64,000 nt of DNA from Microbacterium sp. Leaf288 (GCF_001422925.1 NZ_LMNI01000012.1:917894-981893), one strand, 5' to 3'; shown: positions 8,278-17,700, counted from the stretch's first letter. Translations and numbers: made by a program. The notes: a model not told the origin generated them from the letters alone.

Positions 8278-8675
8278 TACTTGCTCGCCTTCTTGCTCTT
8301 GGCAGCCGGTGCCGTCTCCGCGACCTCGGGGGTCGAGAGCACGACGGTGATGTGGCTGGTGCGCTTCTTGATCTGGAAGGCACGACCCTGCGCGCGGGGC
8401 TGGAAACGCTTGAGCGTCGTGCCCTCATCGACGTACGCGTTCTTCACGTACAGGTCCTGCTCGTCCAGGTACTCGCCGTCCTTGTCCGCCTTGACGCGAG
8501 CGTTCGCGATCGCGGCGGCGACGAGCTTGTAGATCGGCTCGCTCGCACCCTGCGGTGCGAACTTGAGGATGGCCAGGGCCTCCTCAGCCTGCTTGCCCTT
8601 GATGAGCGCAACGACACGACGAGCCTTCTGAGGGGTCACGCGGATGTGTCGCACGCGTGCGATGGACTCCACCAT
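8277..8675 (-). CDS. rplV: 50S ribosomal protein L22
   Basis: A 132-residue L22 lining the peptide exit tunnel. It begins MVESIARVRHIRVTPQKARR and carries the loop region RFQPRAQGRAFQIKKRTSHI, the part that reaches into the tunnel and where macrolide-related mutations occur in other species. A short Lys/Ala C-terminal tail is present. The ATG at 8675 is 22 bases after the rpsS stop with a purine-rich GAGAGAGA ribosome-binding region. Confidence 0.97.
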   Translation of the reverse strand: MVESIARVRHIRVTPQKARRVVALIKGKQAEEALAILKFAPQGASEPIYKLVAAAIANARVKADKDGEYLDEQDLYVKNAYVDEGTTLKRFQPRAQGRAFQIKKRTSHITVVLSTPEVAETAPAAKSKKASK

Positions 8676-8697
8676 TTCTCTCTCCTCTGCCCCCGCG

Positions 8698-8979
8698 TCA
8701 GCGGCGGCGGCCCTTCTTGTCGTCCTTCACGTGGCCGCGGAAGGTGCGGGTGGGCGCGAACTCGCCCAGCTTGTGGCCGACCATGGTCTCGGACACGAAC
8801 ACGGGGATGTGCTTGCGTCCGTCGTGCACGGCGATGGTGTGACCCAGCATGGCCGGGATGATCATCGAACGGCGCGACCAGGTCTTGATGACGTTCTTGG
8901 TGCCGGCTTCGTTCTGGACGACGACCTTGCGAAGCAGGTGCTCGTCGACGAAGGGGCCCTTCTTAAGGCTGCGAGGCAT
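8698..8979 (-). CDS. rpsS: 30S ribosomal protein S19
   Basis: A 93-residue S19 of the small-subunit head, pairing with S13. It starts MPRSLKKGPFVDEHLL and contains IKTWSRRSMIIPAMLGHTIA and GHKLGEFAPTRTF, all family hallmarks. The start is 12 bases after the rplB stop. Length is normal. Confidence 0.98.
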   Translation of the reverse strand: MPRSLKKGPFVDEHLLRKVVVQNEAGTKNVIKTWSRRSMIIPAMLGHTIAVHDGRKHIPVFVSETMVGHKLGEFAPTRTFRGHVKDDKKGRRR

Positions 8980-8991
8980 CTTCCTCTACTC

Positions 8992-9831
8992 CTACTTCCG
9001 CTTCTTGCCGGCGTTGCGACGACGGACGATGTACTTGTCGCTTTCCTTGTTCGCGTGACGGGTGCGGCCTTCGGCCTGACCCCACGGCGAAACCGGGTGA
9101 CGACCACCGGAGGTCTTACCCTCACCACCACCGTGCGGGTGGTCGACCGGGTTCATGGCGACACCGCGGACGGTCGGGCGGATGCCCTTCCAGCGGTTAC
9201 GGCCGGCCTTGCCCCAGTTGATGTTCGACTGCTCGGCGTTGCCCACCTCGCCGACGGTCGCGCGGCAGCGCGCGTCGACGTTGCGGATCTCGCCCGAGGG
9301 CAGACGCAGCTGGGCGTAGGGGCCGTCCTTCGCCACGAGGCGAACCGACGCACCGGCCGAGCGGGCCAGCTTCGCGCCGCCGCCGGGGCGGAGCTCGATC
9401 GCGTGGATCACGGTACCGGTGGGGATGTTCTTCAGCGGCAGGTTGTTGCCCGGCTTGATGTCGGCCGACGGACCCGACTCGACGATGTCGCCCTGCGACA
9501 GCTTGTTCGGCGCGATGATGTAGCGCTTCTCGCCGTCGAAGTAGTGCAGCAGCGCGATGCGCGCGGTGCGGTTGGGGTCGTACTCGATGTGAGCGACCTT
9601 GGCGTTGATGCCGTCCTTGTCGTTACGACGGAAGTCGATGACGCGGTACTGACGCTTGTGGCCACCACCGATGTGACGCGTGGTGATGCGGCCCTGGTTG
9701 TTGCGGCCACCGGTCTTGCTGAGCGGGCGGAGGAGCGACTTCTCAGGCGTCGATCGGGTGATCTCGGCGAAGTCGGCCACCGACGAGCCGCGGCGACCCG
9801 GGGTCGTGGGCTTGTACTTGCGAATAGCCAT
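8992..9831 (-). CDS. rplB: 50S ribosomal protein L2
   Basis: A 279-residue L2, required for subunit association and peptidyl-transferase assembly. The C-terminal signature GVAMNPVDHPHGGGEGK includes the conserved His of the GGG loop. The N-terminal part has YKPTTPGRRGSSV and IDFRRNDKDGI. It starts with ATG at 9831, 24 bases after the rplW stop, and ends with TAG. Nothing unusual is seen. Confidence 0.98.
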   Translation of the reverse strand: MAIRKYKPTTPGRRGSSVADFAEITRSTPEKSLLRPLSKTGGRNNQGRITTRHIGGGHKRQYRVIDFRRNDKDGINAKVAHIEYDPNRTARIALLHYFDGEKRYIIAPNKLSQGDIVESGPSADIKPGNNLPLKNIPTGTVIHAIELRPGGGAKLARSAGASVRLVAKDGPYAQLRLPSGEIRNVDARCRATVGEVGNAEQSNINWGKAGRNRWKGIRPTVRGVAMNPVDHPHGGGEGKTSGGRHPVSPWGQAEGRTRHANKESDKYIVRRRNAGKKRK

Positions 9832-9855
9832 ATCTCTAGTCCTCTATCCCGACCG

Positions 9856-10155
9856 TCAGCCGACTGCCGTGAAGATGTCGATGGTGCCCGACTTCAGGGT
9901 CACGATGGCGCGCTTGGTGTCCTTGCGCTTGCCCGTGCCGAAGCGGGTGCGACGGGCCTTGCCCGTGCGGTTGAGCGTGTTGACCGCTGCGACCTTGACG
10001 CCGAAGATCTTCTCGATGGCGAGCTTGATCTCGGTCTTCGAGGCACGGGGGTCGACGAGGAAGGTGTACTTGCCCTCGTCGATGAGCCCGTAGCTCTTCT
10101 CCGAAACGACCGGCTTCAGGATGATGTCGCGCGGGTCCTTGTTGACGGCGGTCAT
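9856..10155 (-). CDS. rplW: 50S ribosomal protein L23
   Basis: A 99-residue L23 at the exit tunnel, a docking site for trigger factor and SRP. It contains ILKPVVSEKSYGLIDEGKY and later NTLNRTGKARRTRFG. The ATG at 10155 overlaps the rplD stop as ATGA, indicating coupling. Length is as expected. Confidence 0.97.
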   Translation of the reverse strand: MTAVNKDPRDIILKPVVSEKSYGLIDEGKYTFLVDPRASKTEIKLAIEKIFGVKVAAVNTLNRTGKARRTRFGTGKRKDTKRAIVTLKSGTIDIFTAVG

Positions 10156-10814
10156 GCCGAGGCCTCCTCGGTGACGGCGCTCTTCGACGCGACGAACGCG
10201 TCGTAGGCGGCCTTGGTGAAGACGATGTCGTCCGAGACGAGCACGTCGTAGGCGTTGAGCTGGTCAGCCGGCAGCACGTGGGCGAACGCGATGTTGCGGA
10301 CGCTGAGGACGCTGATGTCGTCCGAGCGGTCCACGACCACGAGCACGTTCTTGGTGGCGCCGAGACCGGCCAGGACCGCAGCAGCGGCCTTGGTCGACGG
10401 AGCACCCTCGATGCCGAACGACTCCACGACGTGGAGACGCTCGCCGCGAGCACGGTCGCTGAGCGCGCCCAGCAGGGCGGCCGCGATCATCTTCTTGGGG
10501 GTGCGCTGCGAGTAGTCGCGCGGCTTCGGGCCGTGGACGATGCCACCACCGGTCATGTGCGGCGCGCGGATCGAGCCCTGACGGGCGTTACCCGTGCCCT
10601 TCTGCTTGAAGGGCTTGCGGCCGGCGCCCGAGACCTCACCGCGACGCTTGGTCGAGTGGGTGCCCTGGCGAGCCGCCGCGAGCTGCGCGACGACGACCTG
10701 GTGGATGAGCGGGATGTTCGTCTTGACGTCGAAGAGATCGGCGGGCAGCTGGACGGAGCCAGCCTTCTTGCCGTCTGCCTTCACGACGTCGAGCGCGAGA
10801 GTCGAGTCAGCCAT
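10152..10814 (-). CDS. rplD: 50S ribosomal protein L4
   Basis: A 220-residue L4. In E. coli it is also the autogenous repressor of the S10 operon. Family segments include ARQGTHSTKRRGEVSGAGRK and KPFKQKGTGNARQGS, the extended loop that reaches the tunnel, then HGPKPRDYSQRTPKKM. ATG at 10814, four bases after the rplC stop, is preferred because the product then begins MADSTLALDVV like homologues. A GTG at 10826 would add four residues and overlap rplC. Whether L4 autoregulates here is unknown. Confidence 0.95.
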   Translation of the reverse strand: MADSTLALDVVKADGKKAGSVQLPADLFDVKTNIPLIHQVVVAQLAAARQGTHSTKRRGEVSGAGRKPFKQKGTGNARQGSIRAPHMTGGGIVHGPKPRDYSQRTPKKMIAAALLGALSDRARGERLHVVESFGIEGAPSTKAAAAVLAGLGATKNVLVVVDRSDDISVLSVRNIAFAHVLPADQLNAYDVLVSDDIVFTKAAYDAFVASKSAVTEEASA

Positions 10815-10818
10815 GAGA

Positions 10819-11478
10819 TCAGGCACCCTTCACTGCGTTGCGGACGTAGACGATGCGGCCGCGAGCACCGGGGACGGCGCCCTTGACGAGCAGCAGACCC
10901 TTCTCGGCGTCGATGGCGTGCACCTTGAGGTTGAGAACGGTCACGCGCTCGCCACCCATACGGCCGGCCATGCGCATGCCCTTGAAGACGCGGCTCGGGG
11001 TCGACGAGGCGCCGATCGAGCCGGGCTTGCGGTGGTTGCGGTGCGCACCGTGCGAAGCGGAGACACCCTTGAAGTTGTGACGCTTCATGACACCCGCGGT
11101 GCCCTTGCCCTTGCTGGTGCCGACGACGTCGACCAGCTGGCCGGCCTCGAACGTGCCGTCCACCGTGAGCTCCTGACCGAGTGAGTAGTCAGCGGCGTCC
11201 GCGGTGCGGATCTCGGTGAGGTGACGGCGCGGGGTGACACCCGCGGCCTCGAAGTGGGCCGTGAGGGGCTGGTTCACCTTGCGGGGGTCGATCTGCCCGT
11301 AGCCGATCTGCACGGCCTTGTAGCCGTCCTTCTCGGGGGTGCGAACCTGGGTGACCACGTTCGGGGCGATCTCGATGACGGTGACGGGAACGAGCTTGCC
11401 GTTCTCATCCCAGACCTGGGTCATGCCGAGCTTCGTGCCCAGCAGGCCCTTGGAAACCTTGTTGTTGATGTCAGCCAT
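10819..11478 (-). CDS. rplC: 50S ribosomal protein L3
   Basis: A 219-residue L3, an assembly initiator close to the peptidyl-transferase centre. It has LLGTKLGMTQVWDENGKLVP at the N-terminus and the central loop GVMKRHNFKGVSASHGAHRN, whose Gln/His tip approaches the catalytic site, then KGMRMAGRMGGERVTV. The ATG at 11478 is 8 bases after the rpsJ stop. Length is typical for actinobacteria. Confidence 0.97.
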   Translation of the reverse strand: MADINNKVSKGLLGTKLGMTQVWDENGKLVPVTVIEIAPNVVTQVRTPEKDGYKAVQIGYGQIDPRKVNQPLTAHFEAAGVTPRRHLTEIRTADAADYSLGQELTVDGTFEAGQLVDVVGTSKGKGTAGVMKRHNFKGVSASHGAHRNHRKPGSIGASSTPSRVFKGMRMAGRMGGERVTVLNLKVHAIDAEKGLLLVKGAVPGARGRIVYVRNAVKGA

Positions 11479-11486
11479 GTCGAACC

Positions 11487-11795
11487 TCAGAGCTTGATCT
11501 CGATGTTGACATCGGCCGGGAGGTCGAGACGCATGAGCGAGTCGACAGCCTTGGGCGTCGGATCGATGATGTCGATCAGACGCTTGTGGGTGCGCATCTC
11601 GAAGTGCTCGCGGCTGTCCTTGTACTTGTGGGGAGAACGGATCACGGCGATCACGTTCTTCTCCGTCGGAAGGGGCACGGGGCCCACGACCGTCGCGCCC
11701 GCACGGGTCACGGTGTCGACGATCTTGCGCGCCGACGAGTCGATGACCTCGTGGTCGTACGACTTCAGGCGAATGCGGATCTTCTGTCCCGCCAT
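11487..11795 (-). CDS. rpsJ: 30S ribosomal protein S10, first gene of the S10-spc operon
   Basis: A 102-residue S10 of the small-subunit head, also known as NusE, a partner of NusB in transcription antitermination. It starts MAGQKIRIRLKSYDHEVID and contains VVGPVPLPTEKNVIAVIRSP and HKRLIDIIDP. The ATG at 11795 follows a purine-rich GAGAAAGAGAGTGAG leader. It is the first gene of the 23-gene cluster ending in map, driven by the promoter at 12115-12143 through a leader of about 310 nt. Confidence 0.98.
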   Translation of the reverse strand: MAGQKIRIRLKSYDHEVIDSSARKIVDTVTRAGATVVGPVPLPTEKNVIAVIRSPHKYKDSREHFEMRTHKRLIDIIDPTPKAVDSLMRLDLPADVNIEIKL

Positions 11796-12110
11796 TGTCT
11801 GCTCACTCTCTTTCTCGCGTCATACCCCTGTGGCATTGGACGCACGTGGCGCAAAGCGCCATGGCACTTCTGCACCGCTTACGCAGTGCGTGCTGCACCG
11901 CTGTTCTGCTGTCAATCCGGGTGCCGCGCCGAAGCGCCGCGTCCCGGCATCCGTCCTCCCCCGCGCGCGAAGCAAAGCTCCGCCCGAGGTGGATTCGTGA
12001 TGTGGTGGTTCTGCTGCCCGCGGCCTAGGACCCTGCGCGTCTGCGCTGCCTATGCACTGCCCTGGCAGTGATCCGACGCACGCCAAGAGGGGCGTCGGAA
12101 TGTGGAACCT
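11796..12110 (-). promoter_or_regulatory. Long S10-operon leader with hairpins
   Basis: The 315 bases between the S10 promoter and rpsJ hold no convincing gene. Visible structures are an 8-bp stem at 12072-12079/12092-12099 just after the predicted transcription start and a 6-bp TGGCGC/GCGCCA stem with a 3-base loop at 11847-11861 near rpsJ. The minus strand also has a perfect TTGACA at 11910-11915, but no good -10 follows at the right distance. The length suggests regulation, such as ribosomal protein binding or attenuation, which is inference. Confidence 0.45.
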
Positions 12111-12114
12111 CACT

Positions 12115-12143
12115 AGTCTACGTGCAGCCCGGGCGTGTCGCAA
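12115..12143 (-). promoter_or_regulatory. Promoter of the S10-spc operon
   Basis: On the minus strand, TTGCGA at 12138-12143 and TAGACT at 12115-12120 are separated by exactly 17 bases, a good fit to the principal sigma factor. The expected start of transcription is near 12108, about 310 bases upstream of rpsJ. Confidence 0.7.
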
Positions 12144-12220
12144 ACTCGGGCGTGTCGCGACGCGGGTATGCTCGGCCGTTTCTCAGGAGGGTTCGCAGGA
12201 TGGATGCTGCACCCCTATGC

Positions 12221-12255
12221 GAGAGGGCGGTCGCGCTGTGCGCGACCGCCCTCTC
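12221..12255 (-). terminator. 16-bp hairpin terminator after the LAVTG surface protein gene
   Basis: Arms 12221-12236 and 12240-12255 are exact reverse complements (GAGAGGGCGGTCGCGC) with loop TGT. It begins 18 bases after the stop of the gene ending at 12274 and separates it from the S10 promoter. No T-run is present, as is frequent in this window. Confidence 0.8.
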
Positions 12256-12273
12256 TGCCTATCTATTGAGGCG

Positions 12274-14250
12274 TCACTCCGCGCTCGCCTGGCGGCGGCG
12301 GTAGGCCGCGAAGGCGACCGTCGCGATGCCGGCGAGGAGCACGGCACCACCCGCGACCGCGAACATCGGGCTGATGCCGCCACCCGTGACCGCGAGGGCC
12401 TCGGGGTCGGTCGACGCCGGCGTGCCGGTGGTCGGGGTCGACGGGTCGTCGCCACCGCCGACGGGCGGGTTCGCGCAGACCGCAGAGGCCTCCGGGTAGA
12501 AGACCTCGGTCGAGTACGACGGGTTCACCTCGAAGCGCACCGTCACACCCTTGCGGGTCCAGTCGTAGTTGCCGTCCGTCTTGACGTACTCACCGTTCAC
12601 GAGCTCCCAGCCGGGCCACATCTTCGGCGCGACGTTCGAGGCACCGGGCCACAGCAGCGTGCCACTGAGAGGCTGGTTGTCGGCCACGAAGTTCTCGCCG
12701 CCCTCGGTCGGATTCACGAAGGTGATGGTGACGGGGTTGCCGTCCACGGTCTCGAAGCCCTCGGGCAACGAAACCTCGTAGCCGAGGAACGGAACATCGC
12801 CGACACACACCGACTCGATCTCACCGGGAACCAGGTCGCAGGCCTCGCCGATCTCCTCGCTGGTGAGGTCACGGGTCTGGGTCTCCTCCGTCTTGGTGAC
12901 GGTGGGCACCGCGGTCCCCTCGTCGTTGTAGGCGTAGGTCGTCGTGGTCTTCTCGCGCGTCTGCGTGACGGTCGTGTCTCCGCACACCCACTCGCCGTCC
13001 TTCCACTCGGAGTGCTTCGGGTCCTCGACGGGCAGAGGGCATTCCTTCTTCTCCGCCGCCGTCATCGGGCGCTTCTCGTCCTTGGCCGTGGTCTCGGGCG
13101 TGCCGAGCACCCACTTCTCGCCGTTCCAGGCGAAGGGGGTGATCGTCGTGGTGGTGGTCGTGCTGACCGAGGTGCTGGTGCAGTCGTAGGTCGACGCCGG
13201 GGTGATCGTCTTCACCGGGTCAGGCTGACCCGGTCGGCAATCCTCGCTGGTGGGTGAGAGCTTCGTCAGACTCGGCACCTTCCACGTGATCTGAGCGCCC
13301 TCGGTGAAGACAGTGCGGTCCTTGGGGGCAGCGGTCCAGGTCGTCGAGCCGTCCTCGTTCTTCGTGGAGGTCCAGTTCGCGTCGTCGCTCGGGGTGACCG
13401 AGCCATCGGCCGCGCACGTCGGCGCGGTGTACGACAGCGAGGGGGTCACGACCGCCGGGGGCGCGTCCTCTTCGCCGCACTCAAGGTCGGGCCACGTGTC
13501 CGTCTCGTTCGTCTGGACGAAGGAGATCGTGTACGCGTCGGTCGGGATCAGCGCCGAGTACTTCCAGTTGATGACACCCGACTTCACCTCGGCCTTAGTG
13601 AGTGGCCGCGTCGATCCGTCGGAGAAACGCAGGCCCAGCGTGTTCCAGCCACCCTGGATGTTCTGGTCCACGTAGGCGTTGACCTGCTTGTCCTTCGCGT
13701 AGCTGATGTTGATGTGGTCGCCGTTCTTCAGCGCCCGGTGGTAGTCGACGACGATCGCGGTGCAAGTGAGATCCTGCGACGGCGCCTCAGGCTGCGGGGT
13801 GTCGGGCGTCTTGCCCTTGCAGACGATCCAGTGAGACACGTCCGCCTGGTTGTTCTTGTTGGGCGGCGACGCGTACGCGACCCCCGCCTTCGGGTGCACG
13901 ATCACGTTGTTGTAGTCGGATCCGCCCTTGATGACGAGCAGCTCCCAGTGATCGCCGTACCAGTCCTTGCCGTAGGCGTTCAGTGTGACGGTCTTGCCGC
14001 CGTCGGTGATCTTCCCGTGGCTCGTGCTCCCCTTGGCCGAGTAGCACACCGCGCCGTGGTCGGCGTAAAGCTTGGCCCAGTAGTCCGTGTGGTTCGTCTC
14101 GGAGCTCCACGGCTCCAGCTTTCCGACCTCGCCCTTGAGCACCGGCTCGGTCGCCGTCGCGCCGGCGGTCACCAGAGGCGCCACCACGAGTGCGGCAGCG
14201 ACCAGCGCCCCAGCCAATGCTTTCCATGTTCGCTTGAGCAATGCAGGCAC
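12274..14250 (-). CDS. Secreted wall-anchored surface protein with LAVTG sorting signal
   Basis: 658 residues. A signal peptide (KRTWKALAGALVAAAL ... AGATA) covers residues 1-34. Residues about 40-150 form a Cys-bounded domain (WSSETNHTDYWAKLYADHG) and the middle is Thr-rich with repeated EK(T/R)TTTT-like stretches. Residues 481-596 form a module, VCVGDVPFLGY to FYPEASAVC, shared with the two larger proteins at 14769 and 21820. The C-terminus has LAVTG at 619-623, a hydrophobic span and RRR: a sorting signal of the LAXTG kind recognised by class E sortases. The GTG at 14250 has GGGGAGGA just upstream and starts exactly at the signal peptide, so it is chosen over in-frame upstream codons. The binding partner is unknown, and no sortase gene lies in the window. 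Confidence 0.8.
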   Translation of the reverse strand: MPALLKRTWKALAGALVAAALVVAPLVTAGATATEPVLKGEVGKLEPWSSETNHTDYWAKLYADHGAVCYSAKGSTSHGKITDGGKTVTLNAYGKDWYGDHWELLVIKGGSDYNNVIVHPKAGVAYASPPNKNNQADVSHWIVCKGKTPDTPQPEAPSQDLTCTAIVVDYHRALKNGDHINISYAKDKQVNAYVDQNIQGGWNTLGLRFSDGSTRPLTKAEVKSGVINWKYSALIPTDAYTISFVQTNETDTWPDLECGEEDAPPAVVTPSLSYTAPTCAADGSVTPSDDANWTSTKNEDGSTTWTAAPKDRTVFTEGAQITWKVPSLTKLSPTSEDCRPGQPDPVKTITPASTYDCTSTSVSTTTTTTITPFAWNGEKWVLGTPETTAKDEKRPMTAAEKKECPLPVEDPKHSEWKDGEWVCGDTTVTQTREKTTTTYAYNDEGTAVPTVTKTEETQTRDLTSEEIGEACDLVPGEIESVCVGDVPFLGYEVSLPEGFETVDGNPVTITFVNPTEGGENFVADNQPLSGTLLWPGASNVAPKMWPGWELVNGEYVKTDGNYDWTRKGVTVRFEVNPSYSTEVFYPEASAVCANPPVGGGDDPSTPTTGTPASTDPEALAVTGGGISPMFAVAGGAVLLAGIATVAFAAYRRRQASAE

Positions 14251-14266
14251 AGCGTCCTCCCCTATT

Positions 14267-14450
14267 CGGCGCCGAGGCGCCGTCCCAGCGGCACGCCGAA
14301 GCGCGCCGTTCATCCCAGCGGCACGCCGGAGCGCGCCGTACTTCCCAGCGACGCGCCGAAGCGCGCCGTACATCCCAGCGACGTGCGGGGGCACGTCGGT
14401 ACTTCCGCGGTACGGGGGTACCGCGTTCCTTCGATGCGCGGGGGCGCACC
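14267..14450 (-). repeat. Array of seven short tetraloop hairpins upstream of the LAVTG protein gene
   Basis: Seven inverted repeats follow one another every 24-30 bases: 14267-14282, 14289-14308, 14319-14338, 14349-14368, 14379-14398, 14406-14425 and 14433-14450. Four of them (14284-14403) sit in about 30-bp tandem units beginning CCCAGCG. As minus-strand RNA, stems are 6-8 bp and loops are CUCG, UUCG, UCCG, UUCG, CCCC, CCCC and CCCC. Stems differ between units but stay paired, and the imperfect pairs are G-U on the mRNA strand, not on the other. The array ends a few bases before the Shine-Dalgarno of the gene starting at 14250. Confidence 0.75.
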
Positions 14451-14651
14451 ATTCACCCGTCGGGGGAACGAGCGTCAGACCCTCACCCGGTTCGGGCCGA
14501 GGGGGATCCGGTTTCCGCGGCCTTCCCGAAGGCCGCGGGACAGGCGGATGACCGCCCGTGTGCAGGCTATCGCGGCACGCCCCGATGAGCGAAATCGACG
14601 CGCGAAGGGACGCTGCGGCCGAGGCATCCGTCCTCTCTCTTGTGTGGACGC
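14451..14651 (-). promoter_or_regulatory. Remaining upstream region with one hairpin and a weak promoter candidate
   Basis: No gene is seen. An 11-bp perfect stem is at 14515-14525/14528-14538 (CCGCGGCCTTC). A weak promoter candidate on the minus strand is TTCGCT (14588-14593), 18 bases, TAGCCT (14564-14569). If real, the leader of the surface protein gene would be about 300 nt and include the whole hairpin array. Confidence 0.3.
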
Positions 14652-14694
14652 ACGAACGAGCCCCTCGCCTTTGGGGTGCGAGGGGCTCGTTCGT
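14652..14694 (-). terminator. 17-bp hairpin, second of two tandem terminators
   Basis: Arms 14652-14668 and 14678-14694 (ACGAACGAGCCCCTCGC) are exact reverse complements around a 9-base loop. It lies downstream of the hairpin at 14723-14760 and of the gene ending at 14769, so it probably backs up termination. Confidence 0.75.
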
Positions 14695-14722
14695 CCGGCA
14701 CGAAGAGGCGGGCCGGAGTCGG

Positions 14723-14760
14723 GTGAGAGAGCGGGCCTTGGGGCGGTCCCGCTCTCTCAC
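14723..14760 (-). terminator. 13-bp hairpin, first terminator after the 2261-residue surface protein gene
   Basis: Arms 14723-14735 and 14748-14760 (GTGAGAGAGCGGG) pair exactly around a 12-base loop and begin 8 bases after the stop codon at 14769. Confidence 0.75.
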
Positions 14761-14768
14761 ACGGTCGG

Positions 14769-17700
14769 TCAGATGGTGGCCTTGACCTCTCCGCGCCGGC
14801 GGCGGGTGACGATCAGCATCGTCGTGCCTCCGAGCAGAGCGAGCAGGCCGAGGAGCACCAGGAGCGGCGGCAGCTCGCCACCGGTCGCCGGCAGCGCCGA
14901 GAGCAGGACGATGGCGTCGTCCGAGTCTCGACCCTTGTCATCCGGGTTTCCGAAGGTGTGGTAATCCACCACCGCCACGTTCGTGATCGAGCTGGCCTTC
15001 GACCCTGGGTTCACCGTCGCGGCCAGGGTGATGGTCGGAGCAGCCGACGCGCCCTCGTTCGCACCCTGCGGCTGCAGTGGTCCGAAGAGCACACAGGTCA
15101 GTGTTCCGCCGTAGCCCGAGCCGTTCTGGCCGGTCACCTCGCAGGACTGCCAGTTCGGGAACACCGTGTCGTCGCCCTTGCCGGTCCAGGTCACGTTCGT
15201 GATCTTGATGTCGGCAGGGATGGCGTCGGTGACCACGACCGCTTCCGCGGCCGAGTCGTCGCTCACGTTCTGCACGGCGATGCTGTACGTGAACGAGGCT
15301 CCCGGGTCGGTCTTCTCGACGCTGGCCGTCTTCTCGATCTGCACGTTCGAGTGGCGGGCCACCGCGCAGCCGGGAGTCGCTTCCGGATACTCGACTGCGA
15401 AGGCCAGTTCGGGGTTCACCGTGAAGGTCACCGTCGATCCCAGGCGCCAGGTGTAATCAAGCTCACTGTCGTCGAGGATCAGGCCGTTGAAGACGTAGTC
15501 GTTCACGTCCTCGGGAGCGATGATGTCGGTCGTGCCCGGGTAGTAGTACTGCGTCGGGCTCGAGCCGGGCACGATGTCACTGGCTCGGATCGGGCGCCAT
15601 CCCGGGTAGTCGATGCTCACACCCGACGGCGTGAACTCGGCACCCGGCCACTCGATCTCGTCGCTCCACGTCGCCGTGCCACCCGGCTGAGTGATCGCGA
15701 CGTCCGGCGGGACGGTCGTATCGCCACCCTCGTCAGGAGTCCACAGGAAGTCGATCTCGCTGCCGAGCAGTGTGGCCGACTTGCGGATCGTCCAGCCGAG
15801 GAACGGGGCATCCGCCACGCACTTGGTGTAGACGACCGCCGTGATCTCGCGAACCGGGATCTCGACCGTCGAGCAGTTGTTCTCAGGAACCTGATCGAGA
15901 GTCGCCGCGACGCACGCGGTGTTCACGAGGTTCTCGAGCGGTACTGCCGGCTGCTGGGTGCCGTCACCCGGCACGACCGGTCCCACCGGAGTGGGCGTCA
16001 GCTTCACCGTGACCGTGATCACCGCCGTCTGCCCGACACCTAGTGACGGGACGCTGGCCTTGAGGGTGTTGTTCGCACCCACCAGCGCCGGGGCGTTGAC
16101 GTTGATCCACCCGGCCGGCAGCACGACGTTCGTCACCTGGAGTCGTGCCGGAATGGGGTCGGTCACGACCACATTGGTCGCTGCGCGCGTGCCGTTGTTC
16201 TTCACCGTCAGCACGTAGTCGAACTGCGTGCCCGGCTCCACCGAGGGCGTCTCGCTGCCCTCGGGTGTCGGGACGCCCTGGGAGGTCTTCACGATCGACA
16301 CGTCGTCGTAGTTGACCTCGTTGCAGGCCCGCACATCGCCCGACACCTGCTCGGCGAACGTGAGCGACACCGCGTTCCAGATCGGGATCCCCTCCGTGTC
16401 GCCGGGCGTGCACGGCTGGAGCTCGGCGACCGGGTCCCCGGTCACCCGCAGGTCCGCCCAGATCCGGTAGACGTGCTCGAGCTTGCCCGCAGATCGATCT
16501 TCAGCGGAGAACACGCCCACGCCCTTGAGCAGCCACTGACCGGTGCCGTCCCACGTCGCCTGGGTGACACTCGGCGTGTCCGGGCCCACGGGCTCGGCGT
16601 GCCAGGTGCCGACGAGCTCGACGTGATCGGGAAGCGCATCCGGCTTCTCAGTGAGCGAGTACAGCACGTTGGTCACAGGGTTGCCTTCGACCGGTGCCGG
16701 AGACGTGACCTTGACCAGGTACGACACCCGCTGCAGGCCCGTCTCCGGATCCCGCACCGTTCCGCTGGCGGTCTTGGTCACCGTCGGGTAGACCGGAGGC
16801 GTGCAGGCCTCGACCACCTGCGGCGCGACGTCTTCGCTGAACGACAGCTCGGCCGAGTTGAAGAAGCCGAGTCCCCGGTTCTGGCCGACCACGGTGCAGC
16901 CCACGGTCCGCGACTGGAAATCGCTCGCCTCGAGTGTCGCGTGCACCGTCACCGTGTACGTGTGGATCGCACCGGCGTTGATGACCTTGTTGGAGGCGAT
17001 GTCCGCCGACCAGACACCGGCATTCTCGTCGAACGGCTCGTCGGTCGTGCCCTCACCACTCCACGAGGCGTCCACGATGTCGATCACGCCGTACTGGAGC
17101 GTGTCGGACAGGTTGTACTTCGACTTCAGCTCCGCAGGGTTGCCGTTGTCCTTTCCTGCCAGTTCCACCTCGAGCTTGTAGACGATCTCCCACTGCTTGG
17201 TCTCGGCATCCCGCGAGAGGCCGGTGACGGTCTTGCGGACCACCGGGTAGACCTTCTCGACGATCGGGATGCAGGCCGTGCTGTCCTGGACCAGTTCGTC
17301 CACCGTGAGGATGCCGGTGTTGAAGAACCCGGTGTCCTCTCCGTTGCACGCACGGTCCTCGGCAGGGATCTGCGACGCGATCCGGACGTGCCAGACCACG
17401 CGGTAGACGTGCTCAGTGTTGCCCTGGTCGCCGATGGCGACACCGGTGACGAACGGCGTGCCGTCCGAGGGGATGCCGTTGATCACGGGGCCCGCCGGCT
17501 CCGGCTCGATCCGCTGCGCCGAGCCCGAGAGGATCTCGACGCCCGGAGCGAACGCCGGGTCGTCACCGAGGTCGTACTCGTGGTCACCGCCGGCCAGGTT
17601 GACCGTGATCAGGTAGCTGACATCCCACAGGTCGGGGTCGTCATCCGACTGAATGGCCGACTCGGCGACCTTCACGATCGTCGGGGCGCACACCTCGACC

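Noticed and set aside
14284..14403. CRISPR-like regular repeats
   Set aside because: Units are contiguous without unique spacers, are themselves hairpins and there are no cas genes nearby.
14251..14760. Extension of the LAVTG protein upstream of GTG 14250
   Set aside because: The frame is open, but it would place the signal peptide about 170 residues inside the protein, and a good Shine-Dalgarno lies directly before the GTG. The 30-base repeats are better explained as RNA hairpins.
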